Source: Oscillospiraceae bacterium (GTDB taxonomy: Bacteria; Bacillota; Clostridia; Oscillospirales; Acutalibacteraceae). Taken from it: a stretch of 17,970 bases of DNA. How positions within the stretch are numbered: the first letter of the stretch is position 1; every line of letters begins with the position of its first letter. The translations under genes and the position numbers were made by a program. The notes beneath the pieces are model-generated. The model saw only the letters and a program-made list of their open reading frames with translations. It ran no database searches and was not told the origin of the DNA. Location of the stretch: assembly GCA_029012165.1 (NCBI GenBank), contig JAQXLO010000008.1, forward strand, positions 1 to 17,970, read 5' to 3'. Shown here piece by piece: positions 7,460 to 14,163 of this stretch.

Positions 7460-7465
7460 ATTATA
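7460..7465 (-). promoter_or_regulatory. Extended -10 of the response regulator/kinase operon
   Basis: Minus strand reads TGCTATAAT, a perfect TATAAT (7460-7465) with the TGN extension; no good -35 is seen at 16-18 bp. It lies about 40 nt upstream of the TTG start. Confidence 0.7.
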
Positions 7466-7580
7466 GCATATCTCACAGCCGGCTGAATTCCAGATAAGAA
7501 TTATTTAGGATATATACCACGCAAAATCAGTCCTTCACCATGAAAATATTGTAAAACACCGTATTTTTTTATAGACTTAG

Positions 7581-7608
7581 GAGTTGTAAAAAGTTAAGAT
7601 TTGTTTAA
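7581..7608 (+). promoter_or_regulatory. Candidate LytTR binding repeats
   Basis: GTT cores recur at 7583, 7593 and 7603, exactly 10 bp (one helical turn) apart. The middle copy, AAAGTTAAG, fits the AgrA half-site consensus as I recall it; the outer two are degenerate. Known AgrA/PlnC sites use about 21-22 bp periods, so this spacing is atypical. The array ends just before the weak -35 of the plus-strand promoter. Confidence 0.5.
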
Positions 7609-7613
7609 AAAGG

Positions 7614-7642
7614 TAGACTTTTTTAAACATCTATGATATGAT
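7614..7642 (+). promoter_or_regulatory. Promoter of the exported-protein operon (weak -35, extended -10)
   Basis: TAGACT at 7614-7619, 17 bp, then TATGAT at 7637-7642 preceded by TGA (extended -10). A good -10 with a poor -35 beside GTT repeats is the expected form of an activator-dependent promoter. The 5' UTR is about 110 nt and carries a hairpin, GTGCGG/CCGCAC (7724-7729/7737-7742), directly before the AAAGGAGG at 7745-7752. Confidence 0.65.
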
Positions 7643-7759
7643 ACAAAAAACATATATTATATGCGTTTCTTGGCATAATTTTTATATATAAAAAGTCTGC
7701 TTTTTGAAACATTTTTGAATAACGTGCGGTGATCCGCCGCACAGAAAGGAGGCGGCAGT

Positions 7760-7903
7760 ATGGATAACCTTCCTTGGATCGGACCTTGTCCGGATTTTAA
7801 TGAGCTGTTCCGGGATCCGAAAGTTCTGTTGACGATATGGCTGCAGGACACATTTTTGTACAGGATCCTATGCATGATTGTTGATCTTTTCCAAGGTCTG
7901 TAA
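7760..7903 (+). CDS. 47-residue small protein, first gene of the exported-protein operon
   Basis: A short reading frame with AAAGGAGG (7745-7752) 7 nt before its ATG and TAA at 7901-7903, 20 bp before the LRR gene. The product begins MDNLPWIGPCPDF, then has an acidic turn and a hydrophobic or amphipathic stretch (residues 21-46, including VLLTIWLQDTFLYRILCMIV) with charged residues spaced along it. There is no signal peptide. It does not look like AgrD, which has an N-terminal amphipathic helix, a Cys-containing signal core and an acidic tail. It could be a membrane-bound helix, a signalling or lytic peptide, or a leader ORF coupling translation to the next gene. No family recognised. Confidence 0.65.
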   Translation: MDNLPWIGPCPDFNELFRDPKVLLTIWLQDTFLYRILCMIVDLFQGL

Positions 7904-7923
7904 AGAAAAAGGAGAGATGTCGA

Positions 7924-9510
7924 ATGAAGACAAAAAGAGTATGCAAGCAAGTCACTGCGCTGTGTCTGGCGCTGGTGCTGTGTCTTGCGATGCTTCTGCC
8001 CGCCTGTGCAGAGGACGGAACACAGTCCGGTATGTGCGGAGAAAATCTGACATGGACGCTGGAGGACGGGACACTGACCATCTCCGGCACGGGGGCGATG
8101 AACCGTTACCATGAAAAATATGCGTTAAGAACGGATATAAACTTCTTGCCGGATGCGCCTTGGTATGCATATCGGGACAGTGTACGGCGATTGGTTTTGG
8201 ATGCGGGCGTAACCTTGGTGTATGCCGGTACCTTTTATTTTCCCAACCTGACGGCTGTTTCTGTCAGCGCCGAAAACCCGCAGTACAGCCATGACGAGAA
8301 CGGTGTTCTGTACAACAAGGACAAAACCGCACTGTACCTGTATCCGGGTGCTGCTGCGGCGTCATCGTATGCGATCCCGAATACCGTCACGCAGATACAG
8401 TACTTGGCATTTTCGGAATGCACACAGCTTCGGGAGATTCGGGTTCCCAGCAGTGTGACGACTGTCGATCAAGGAGCGTTCAAGAATTGCACAAGCTTAC
8501 AGAGCGTCACGCTGGAAGAGGGCATACAGGAGATTGAGGATAGCGCATTTTGGGGATGCGTTCATTTGAAAGACATTTATCTGCCGCAGTCACTGTATGC
8601 CATTGGCGAATGGGCGTTTTACGACGCAGGTCTTGAGCGCATCACCATCCCGGACAATGTGCGGGACATGGGCAATTTCGCATTTTATTTGTGCAAAAAT
8701 CTCAAGCAGGTCCAGCTGCCGACATCCTTGAGAGTGATTCCCTGTGAGGCTTTTGCCGGGTGCGAAGCGCTGCAGGAAGTGTCTATCCCCTCAGTGAGAA
8801 TCGTGGAATGGGGGGCGTTTTTGAACTGCACACAGCTGCGGGAGATCGTGCTGCCCGAAACGGTCGAAGAGATCGGGGAGGAAGCCTTTGCGGGCTGTAC
8901 GTCTTTGGAAAAGGTGACATTGCTTTCGACGGAGCTGGAATGGGTCGGCGAAGATATTTTATCGGATACGCCGTTCTATGCGGACGCATCCAACTGGGAG
9001 GACGGCGTGCTGTATCTCGGCTGCTGTTTGCTGCGCAGTGAGCGCCAGGGTTCCGAGAACTACACGGTCAAGGACGGAACACGGGTGATCGCATGCAAAG
9101 CGTTCCAAGGCAGTGCGTTGACCGGCGGCGTGATTCTGCCGGACAGTGTAGTCGCTGTCGGCGATTATGCGTTTGCCTACTCCACCATTCGCTTTGTCCA
9201 CTTCCCGAAATCTTTCCAAACCATCGGGAGCTTTATCCTGTGGTCCGGCATTCGGGGGCGCAGCTATGCCTACATCTGCTGTGAAAGTGCAACAGGCACG
9301 GCGTATGCCTACGCAGCGGAAAATGACGTCCGTTTTTACAGCTGCTCGGGAAGTCATTCCGGCTTTATGCCCCTGTGGCGCAGCACATGGCTTTCGTGGA
9401 AGCTTTACACAATGACCCATCAGCGCATGGCGGCAAACGATGCCAAATCGGTGCTTGCTTCTTTGGGGCAGTGGCTCGATTGGAAAATCGGCAACGGCCG
9501 CCAGGTTTAA
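7924..9510 (+). CDS. Secreted BspA-type leucine-rich-repeat protein
   Basis: 528 residues. The signal peptide ends in PACA|ED (residue 29); the lipobox-like LPAC has Pro at -2, so signal peptidase I is more likely. A domain-opening stretch NLTWTLEDGTLTISGTGAM (about 40-58) is typical of clostridial LRR_5 proteins. From about 140 to 450, BspA-like repeats follow, recognisable by AFxxCxxLxxIxLPxxVxxIG units, e.g. AFKNCTSLQSVTLEEGIQEI and AFAGCTSLEKVTLL. After a GTAYAYAAENDVRF closing unit comes a Trp-rich tail (MPLWRSTWLSWKLY, LGQWLDWKIG). No LPxTG or TM anchor is seen. BspA repeats mediate protein or matrix binding at the cell surface. AAAGGAGA precedes the ATG at 7924. Target unknown. Confidence 0.88.
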   Translation: MKTKRVCKQVTALCLALVLCLAMLLPACAEDGTQSGMCGENLTWTLEDGTLTISGTGAMNRYHEKYALRTDINFLPDAPWYAYRDSVRRLVLDAGVTLVYAGTFYFPNLTAVSVSAENPQYSHDENGVLYNKDKTALYLYPGAAAASSYAIPNTVTQIQYLAFSECTQLREIRVPSSVTTVDQGAFKNCTSLQSVTLEEGIQEIEDSAFWGCVHLKDIYLPQSLYAIGEWAFYDAGLERITIPDNVRDMGNFAFYLCKNLKQVQLPTSLRVIPCEAFAGCEALQEVSIPSVRIVEWGAFLNCTQLREIVLPETVEEIGEEAFAGCTSLEKVTLLSTELEWVGEDILSDTPFYADASNWEDGVLYLGCCLLRSERQGSENYTVKDGTRVIACKAFQGSALTGGVILPDSVVAVGDYAFAYSTIRFVHFPKSFQTIGSFILWSGIRGRSYAYICCESATGTAYAYAAENDVRFYSCSGSHSGFMPLWRSTWLSWKLYTMTHQRMAANDAKSVLASLGQWLDWKIGNGRQV

Positions 9511-9561
9511 GACTGCACGTTCTTGAACGGTGTCACTTTCATAACAACAGGAGAGAAAAAT

Positions 9562-9843
9562 ATGAAGTACAAAAACGGTATTTCCAAGCGCATCCTTGCC
9601 TTTTGTATGGTATTTTTGCTGTGTCTCGGCGCACCGCCGACAACCATGGCTGCCGATGCACCGTGCGCCGTCTCCGGCGGGGGCGATGTGACGATTCAAA
9701 CAGTCATATATCCTCCAATCGTACCCGAAGAAATGCAGCCGCTTGCCATACTGTTGCTTCCTCTTCTGGTTCTGATCTATGCCGTTCTGCAGGTGAAGTC
9801 AGGTATGCAGACGATTTTTGAGAGAATTTTCGGCAGAGGATAA
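9562..9843 (+). CDS. Small exported membrane protein (93 aa), unknown function
   Basis: 93 residues, no family recognised. It has an N-terminal signal peptide (SKRILAFCMVFLLCLG; likely cut at TTMA|AD near residue 30), a short Gly/Pro-rich outside segment with one Cys (C35) and YPPIVPEE, a TM helix at 61-78 (LAILLLPLLVLIYAVLQV) and a basic amphipathic end (FERIFGRG). CAGGAGAG lies before the ATG at 9562, preferred to an ATG 39 nt upstream. It lies between the LRR protein and another small membrane protein, so it may anchor or export them (inference). Confidence 0.75.
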   Translation: MKYKNGISKRILAFCMVFLLCLGAPPTTMAADAPCAVSGGGDVTIQTVIYPPIVPEEMQPLAILLLPLLVLIYAVLQVKSGMQTIFERIFGRG

Positions 9844-9847
9844 AAAA

Positions 9848-9882
9848 TGCGGCAGAGGGCTGGGAGGAAGCCCTCTGCCGCA
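9848..9882 (+). promoter_or_regulatory. 13-bp perfect intercistronic hairpin
   Basis: TGCGGCAGAGGGC (9848-9860) pairs perfectly with 9870-9882 around a 9-nt purine-rich loop. It begins 4 nt after the 93-aa gene's stop. A T-run (TTTTTT) comes only 9 nt after the stem, so this is not a canonical terminator. It may lower read-through, stabilise the upstream mRNA or direct processing. Confidence 0.7.
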
Positions 9883-9902
9883 GGAAAGAAGTTTTTTAAG
9901 GG

Positions 9903-10199
9903 GTGTTTCGTATCAAACGAAAAGGGGTATATACAGGGCTTCTTGCCCTGTGTATCGCTGCGCTATGTACGCTGTCGGTCTTTGCGGTGCAAAGCACGCA
10001 GACCTACAGCGAAAGTGCAGCGGCACAGGTGCAGACCGAGCCTGAAAATAACAGTGCATCCGCAAAGAAACCGGCAAGCTATGGCACGCTGATCGTGCTC
10101 ACCTCGGTGGGCGTCCCGATTCTCGTTGCCCTTGCGGCGGCAGTCGGCACAAAAAAATCAACAAACGAGAAAAACAAATCCAAGGAGGAAACGAAATGA
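9903..10199 (+). CDS. Small exported membrane protein (98 aa), unknown function, GTG start
   Basis: 98 residues starting at GTG 9903 (MFRIKRKGVYTGLL); no ATG is available before the signal peptide. AGGAAAG lies 14 nt upstream and AAGGGG overlaps the start, so the ribosome site is poor and the start is the least certain in this operon. The signal peptide ends at SVFA|VQ (residue 28). A Ser/Thr/Gln/Ala-rich linker follows (30-58), then a TM helix at about 60-82 (LIVLTSVGVPILVALAAAV) and a charged Lys/Glu tail (KKSTNEKNKSKEE). The reading frame ends in an ATGA overlap with the next gene, implying coupled translation. Family not recognised. Confidence 0.7.
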   Translation: MFRIKRKGVYTGLLALCIAALCTLSVFAVQSTQTYSESAAAQVQTEPENNSASAKKPASYGTLIVLTSVGVPILVALAAAVGTKKSTNEKNKSKEETK

Positions 10200-11554
10200 A
10201 AAAAACAATTTCTTGTTTACTGGCGATTCTGGTGATTCTCACGTCCCTGATGTTTTCTGCCAGTGCAGCAACGCCTATAGTGGGAGGAGATAATATTTCA
10301 AAAGCAACGGCTGTCAACTTTAATCAAACCTATTCTTCCACCATTTCGGCGAATAAAAGAACGGCGTTTTATAAAGTTACCCTGCCGAGAACGGGCAAAC
10401 TCAGCTACCATTTTGATTCGGAAACAATTGAAGATTTTTATCTCCTATTATATAATTTTGAAGGTGAACGATACAGTTCAATTCTTTGTTCGTTAAGTCA
10501 AGTAACCGGTCATATAAATGAAACAGGTTCGTATGATCTCACAGCCGGCACTTTTTATTTATGCGTGGATGATTGTTATAAATCATACGGGGATTATTCA
10601 TTTACGCTGTACTATGAAGACACAAACGAATCTTTTGCAGAAACGGAAACAAACCGAAACAACAATATCAGACAAGCATATCCGATTCAACTGGGTAAAT
10701 CCTACAACGGAAGCATCGGCATCAATGACTCGTGTGACTTCTACAGTTTTACCGTCTCCTCCCCGTGTACATTGCCGTTTACACTAACGTCCGGAAATAC
10801 TAAATTTTATGTATATCTTTACAATAAAAATGGCGATGAACTTACATATGAATATGTGTATGCAAAGAGCGAACTCGGAGAAATAGACTATAGTGATACC
10901 TTCAGCTTTTCCGAGCCGGGAACATATTATTTGGCAATGAAAGAATGCAGTGGTTATCATCCGGGAAAGTACACTTTCACATTAGGAAATCTGCCGAGCA
11001 CCTCCTATACGATTCGCTTCAATGCGAACGGCGGGTCGGTTTCCCCGTCCAGCAGAACCGTGAGCGCCGGCACTTCCGTTACACTGCCCACGGCGACCCG
11101 CACAGGGTACACCCTCCTCGGCTGGTCAACAAGCGCCGGTGCGTCTTCTGCGACATGGAAGGCGGGCAGCAGCTACACGGTGAACAAAGATGTGACGTTG
11201 TATGCCATTTGGCAAAAGGATGATGCCCCGGCTCCCTCGACGAAGTATACCGTTCTGTTCGACGGGAACGGCGGACAGGCAAACGCAAGCTCTGCCACGT
11301 TCGATGCAGGTACTTCCATTAAACTGCCCGGTGCATCCCGCAGGGGATATATCATGCTCGGCTGGTCGGAAAACAGCGATGCTTCGTCCGCAGACTATGC
11401 GGTCGGTGAATCCTACATCATCACAAAAGATGTCACGCTGTATGCCGTTTGGACCGTCAATCCGTCTGTCTGGCAGAAAATTGTGAATTTCTTTGCTTCT
11501 GCCGTAGAATCTCTTTTGTTCATTATCAATTTCTTGTTTGAACTTATTTTATAA
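10196..11554 (+). CDS. Secreted protein with two beta-sandwich (PPC-like) domains, two InlB B-repeats and a hydrophobic C-terminal helix
   Basis: 452 residues. Signal peptide cut at SASA|AT (24). Residues 31-140 and 150-264 are two similar segments that look like prepeptidase C-terminal (PPC) beta-sandwiches (KRTAFYKVTLPRTGKLSYHF; SCDFYSFTVSSPCTLPFTL; AGTFYLCVDD; PGTYYLAM). Residues 271-339 and 351-419 are InlB B-repeats (PF09479 type): FNANGG...GYTLLGWS...VTLYAIW and FDGNGG...GYIMLGWS...VTLYAVW. The last 28 residues (from VWQKIVNFF) form a strongly hydrophobic, amphipathic-looking helix without the basic tail of a standard anchor. AAGGAGG precedes the ATG, which overlaps the previous stop. 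Codons 28-264 are much AT-richer than the InlB part. Likely a surface or secreted adhesin or effector; target unknown. Confidence 0.85.
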   Translation: MKKTISCLLAILVILTSLMFSASAATPIVGGDNISKATAVNFNQTYSSTISANKRTAFYKVTLPRTGKLSYHFDSETIEDFYLLLYNFEGERYSSILCSLSQVTGHINETGSYDLTAGTFYLCVDDCYKSYGDYSFTLYYEDTNESFAETETNRNNNIRQAYPIQLGKSYNGSIGINDSCDFYSFTVSSPCTLPFTLTSGNTKFYVYLYNKNGDELTYEYVYAKSELGEIDYSDTFSFSEPGTYYLAMKECSGYHPGKYTFTLGNLPSTSYTIRFNANGGSVSPSSRTVSAGTSVTLPTATRTGYTLLGWSTSAGASSATWKAGSSYTVNKDVTLYAIWQKDDAPAPSTKYTVLFDGNGGQANASSATFDAGTSIKLPGASRRGYIMLGWSENSDASSADYAVGESYIITKDVTLYAVWTVNPSVWQKIVNFFASAVESLLFIINFLFELIL

Positions 11555-11607
11555 AAGCCCCGTGTTGGACAAGAACCAAAAGGGTCTCTCGTAAACCATA
11601 GAAAGCA

Positions 11608-11650
11608 AGCGCACAGGTGTCTCCGATGAGGCATTCTGTGCGCTCTTTTT
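11608..11650 (+). terminator. Intrinsic terminator of the exported-protein operon
   Basis: AGCGCACAG (11608-11616) pairs with CTGTGCGCT (11636-11644). TGTCTC/GAGGCA extends the inside around a CGAT loop. TTTTT follows at 11646-11650. It lies about 55 nt after the last stop. Confidence 0.88.
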
Positions 11651-11661
11651 GCGGAAATCTC

Positions 11662-11690
11662 TTGACTTTATTGTGGCACTATGATACTAT
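11662..11690 (+). promoter_or_regulatory. Sigma-A promoter of the amino-acid ABC transporter operon
   Basis: TTGACT (11662-11667), 17 bp, TACTAT (11685-11690), directly after the preceding terminator and about 32 nt before the ATG. Confidence 0.75.
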
Positions 11691-11722
11691 TTTATCACAC
11701 ATTATGTTTGGAGGACTGAAAA

Positions 11723-12520
11723 ATGAAAAGATTTCTTGCACTGGCACTCGTTCTCGTGATGAGCCTCGGTCTGTTTGCCGGCTGCGGCTCCGAAAAACAG
11801 CCCGCCGCCGATGACGCACAGGCCGCTTCCGACCTTGCCTATGTGCAGGGCAAGGGCAAGCTGATCGTTGGCATCACCGACTACGCCCCCATGGATTACA
11901 AGGATGAAAACGACGAATGGACCGGCTTTGACGCCGAGTTTGCCCGTCTCTTTGCCGAGAAGATCGGCGTGGAAGCCGAATTCATCGAGATCGACTGGGA
12001 CAGCAAGCTCATGGAGCTGGATGCGAAATCCATCGACTGCGTTTGGAACGGCATGACCATCACGCCCGAAATCGAGCTTGGCGCCGCTGTCGGCAACGCT
12101 TACGTCAAGAATGCACAGGTCGTCGTCATGGCGAAGGATAAGCTCGCTTCCTACGCCGATATCACTGCTGCGAAAGATCTCACGTTCGCCGTGGAAGCCG
12201 GTTCCGCCGGTGAAACCGCCGCTAACGAAAACGGTCTGAAGTCTGTTGCCGTTGGCACACAGACCGCCGCTTTGATGGAAGTGCAGTCCGGCGCCGCCGA
12301 TGCCTGCATCATCGACATCACCATGGCCAACGCCATGACCGGCGAAGGCACCAGCTATGCCGATTTCGGCTACAGCATTGAGCTGTCCACCGAGGAGTAC
12401 GGCGTCGCATTCCGCAAGGGTTCGGACATGGTGGACAAGTTCAACACCGTTATGGAAGAACTGAAAGCCGACGGCACTTTGCAGAACCTTGCCGAAAAGT
12501 ACGAGCTGACGCTCGCATAA
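11723..12520 (+). CDS. Amino-acid ABC transporter substrate-binding lipoprotein (SBP_bac_3)
   Basis: 265 residues. A lipoprotein signal peptide ends LGLFAGC, so the mature protein is likely lipidated on C21. A charged Ala-rich linker follows, then the family-3 binding fold: GKLIVGITDYAPMDYKDEND, WTGFDAEFARLFAEKIGVEA, SIDCVWNGMTITPE and the second lobe EAGSAGETAANENGL. It captures a polar amino acid outside the membrane and passes it to the HisM-type permease downstream. TTGGAGGA precedes the ATG at 11723. Substrate not determinable by eye; cystine and other polar amino acids are all possible. First gene of an SBP-permease-ATPase operon, with a hairpin after it that would let it be made in excess. 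Confidence 0.95.
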   Translation: MKRFLALALVLVMSLGLFAGCGSEKQPAADDAQAASDLAYVQGKGKLIVGITDYAPMDYKDENDEWTGFDAEFARLFAEKIGVEAEFIEIDWDSKLMELDAKSIDCVWNGMTITPEIELGAAVGNAYVKNAQVVVMAKDKLASYADITAAKDLTFAVEAGSAGETAANENGLKSVAVGTQTAALMEVQSGAADACIIDITMANAMTGEGTSYADFGYSIELSTEEYGVAFRKGSDMVDKFNTVMEELKADGTLQNLAEKYELTLA

Positions 12521-12539
12521 GTCTCCATACCGCTATTCG

Positions 12540-12573
12540 GGCAGAGGTGCTGTTCGCCTCTGCCTGCTTTTTT
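12540..12573 (+). terminator. Intercistronic terminator-like hairpin after the binding-protein gene
   Basis: GGCAGAGG (12540-12547) pairs with CCTCTGCC (12557-12564), then TGC and six Ts (12568-12573). It lies between the binding-protein and permease genes, where partial termination commonly raises binding-protein output over the membrane parts. Confidence 0.8.
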
Positions 12574-12600
12574 CGATTTTTGTGAAAGGTACGATTGTTT

Positions 12601-13296
12601 ATGTTTTGGGAAGTAACGCAAAGTCTGCTTGCGGGCTTTTGGGAAACGCTCAAGATTTTCCTGATTACCTTGGCGGGCGCTCTTCCGCTGGGACTGCTGA
12701 TCAGCTTCGGCTCCATGAGCAAGTTCCGCCCGCTGAAGTGGCTCGTGCGCACCTTTATTTGGATCATCCGCGGCACACCGCTGATGCTCCAGCTCATCGT
12801 TGTGTATTACGGCCCCGGTCTTATCGGCAACTGGGCAGCCAAAATTCCCGACCCCAATTTCCTCATCGCCTGGATGGCACAGTGGTCGGTCTATGACCGT
12901 TTCCTTGCGGTGATTATCGCCTTCATCATCAACTACGCCTGCTACTTCTCGGAGATCTACCGCAGCGGCATCGAGTCCATCCCCCGCGGACAGTACGAAG
13001 CCGGGCAGGTGCTGGGCATGACCAAGTCGCAGGTGTTCTTCAAGGTCGTCCTCATGCAGGTCGTCAAGCGCATTATCCCGCCCATGAGCAACGAAATCAT
13101 CACGCTCGTGAAGGACACTTCCCTTGCCCGCATTATCGCCGTGTATGAGATCATCTGGAACGCCCAGGCCTTCGCCAAGTCCGACGGTCTGATCTGGCCG
13201 CTGTTCTACACCGCCGCATTCTATCTGCTGTTCAACGGCTTGCTGACTGTCCTGTTCGGCAAGATCGAAAAAAAGCTGGACTATTATCACGCCTGA
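12601..13296 (+). CDS. Amino-acid ABC transporter permease, HisM/PAAT family
   Basis: 231 residues with about five TM helices. The family hallmark IRGTPLMLQL is present, as is the EAA coupling loop EAGQVLGMTKSQVFFKVVL that docks onto the ATPase, followed by IIPPMSNEIITLVKDTSLA. The stretch YYGPGLIGNWAAKIPDP plus WMAQWSVYDR is an outside insertion longer than in enterobacterial HisM. The ATG at 12601 is chosen: AAAGG (12585-12589) is 11 nt upstream, which suits the 5' half of a Shine-Dalgarno; a TTG at 12595 would be only 5 nt away. The stop is 14 nt before the ATPase gene. Confidence 0.93.
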   Translation: MFWEVTQSLLAGFWETLKIFLITLAGALPLGLLISFGSMSKFRPLKWLVRTFIWIIRGTPLMLQLIVVYYGPGLIGNWAAKIPDPNFLIAWMAQWSVYDRFLAVIIAFIINYACYFSEIYRSGIESIPRGQYEAGQVLGMTKSQVFFKVVLMQVVKRIIPPMSNEIITLVKDTSLARIIAVYEIIWNAQAFAKSDGLIWPLFYTAAFYLLFNGLLTVLFGKIEKKLDYYHA

Positions 13297-13310
13297 GAGG
13301 AGGTTCCGTT

Positions 13311-14093
13311 ATGGTCGCATTGGAAGTGAAAGACTTACACAAAAGCTTCGGCAAAAACCACGTGCTCAAGGGCGTGGATTTCACCCTCGATGAAGGGCAG
13401 GTGCTCGCCGTCATCGGTTCCTCCGGCAGCGGCAAAACGACGCTCCTGCGCTGTATCAACTTTTTGGAAACTGCCGACCGGGGGCAGGTTATCGTCAACG
13501 GCGAAACCGTCTTTGACGCACAGTCCACCAAAAAAGAAGGCGCAAAAGAAAAACGAGAAAAGCAGAAGAAGATCGGTCTGGTATTCCAGTCCTTTAACCT
13601 TTTTCCGCAGTACACGGTTCTGGAAAACGTAACCCTTGCGCCGAAGCTGCACGCCAAGGAGCGTCCCGATTACCGCCAGAACAAAAAACAGATCCTCAAC
13701 GAAATCGACGCCATGGCGCTGGACATTTTGGCGGAGGTCGGTCTGTCCGACAAAACCGAAGCGTACCCCTGCGAGCTTTCCGGCGGACAGCAGCAGCGTG
13801 TGAGCATCGCCCGGGCGCTCGCCTTGCAGCCGTCGATTCTGTTCTTCGACGAGCCCACCAGCGCACTGGATCCGGAATTGACGGGTGAAATTCTGCGGGT
13901 CATCAAGGGGCTTGCCACAAAAAAACGCACGATGGTCATCGTCACGCACGAGATGAAGTTTGCCCACGATGTGGCGGACAAGATCCTCTTCATGGACAAG
14001 GGCGTTATCGCCGAAGCGGGCACCCCGGACGAGCTGTTTGGCGAAAACGCTTCGGAGCGTCTGCGCGCCTTTATCGGACAATTTGACAGATAA
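13311..14093 (+). CDS. Amino-acid ABC transporter ATP-binding protein
   Basis: 260 residues. Walker A GSSGSGKTT (36-44), Q93, signature ELSGGQQQRVSIARAL (155-170), Walker B ILFFDEP (176-182), D-loop SALD and H203 in VTHEM. It is about 15-20 residues longer than GlnQ/HisP types because of a Lys-rich insertion at about 72-87 (STKKEGAKEKREKQKK) and a second one near 111-126 (KLHAKERPDYRQNKKQ). Both fall in the part of the domain before the signature. GAGGAGG stands 8 nt before the ATG. It powers the import complex with the HisM-type permease. A terminator follows directly. Confidence 0.96.
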   Translation: MVALEVKDLHKSFGKNHVLKGVDFTLDEGQVLAVIGSSGSGKTTLLRCINFLETADRGQVIVNGETVFDAQSTKKEGAKEKREKQKKIGLVFQSFNLFPQYTVLENVTLAPKLHAKERPDYRQNKKQILNEIDAMALDILAEVGLSDKTEAYPCELSGGQQQRVSIARALALQPSILFFDEPTSALDPELTGEILRVIKGLATKKRTMVIVTHEMKFAHDVADKILFMDKGVIAEAGTPDELFGENASERLRAFIGQFDR

Positions 14094-14099
14094 ACCAAC

Positions 14100-14145
14100 G
14101 GGGCAGTCCCATTTGGCGAAGCGCTAAATGCGGCTGTCCCTTTTT
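14100..14145 (+). terminator. Terminator of the amino-acid transporter operon
   Basis: GGGGCAG (14100-14106) pairs with CTGTCCC (14134-14140), with CATTT/AAATG inside, then TTTTT (14141-14145). It lies 6 nt after the ATPase stop and 18 nt before the methyltransferase start. No promoter fits between, so the following genes may rely on read-through or a promoter inside the ATPase gene. Confidence 0.8.
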
Positions 14146-14163
14146 ACAAGGAGATACCATAGA

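Noticed and set aside
7476..7485. 10-bp palindrome CAGCCGGCTG upstream of the regulator -10
   Set aside because: Short, single, and within the spacer of the regulator promoter. No partner site or family consensus fits, so it may be chance.
5338..7903. Complete agr quorum-sensing locus
   Set aside because: Kinase and regulator are AgrC/AgrA-like, but no AgrB protease is present and the 47-aa product lacks the AgrD layout.
7990..8015. LRR protein as a lipoprotein (LPAC before the cut site)
   Set aside because: Proline at -2 of the cysteine breaks the lipobox, and ACA|ED is a good signal peptidase I site.
7657..8112. 151-codon minus-strand open frame across the small-gene region
   Set aside because: Opposes the plus-strand operon, and its amino-acid make-up is unremarkable. 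The plus-strand 47-codon frame has a strong ribosome site.
12370..13290. 306-codon minus-strand open frame
   Set aside because: Antisense to the end of the binding-protein gene and the HisM-type permease; no start signal or domain.
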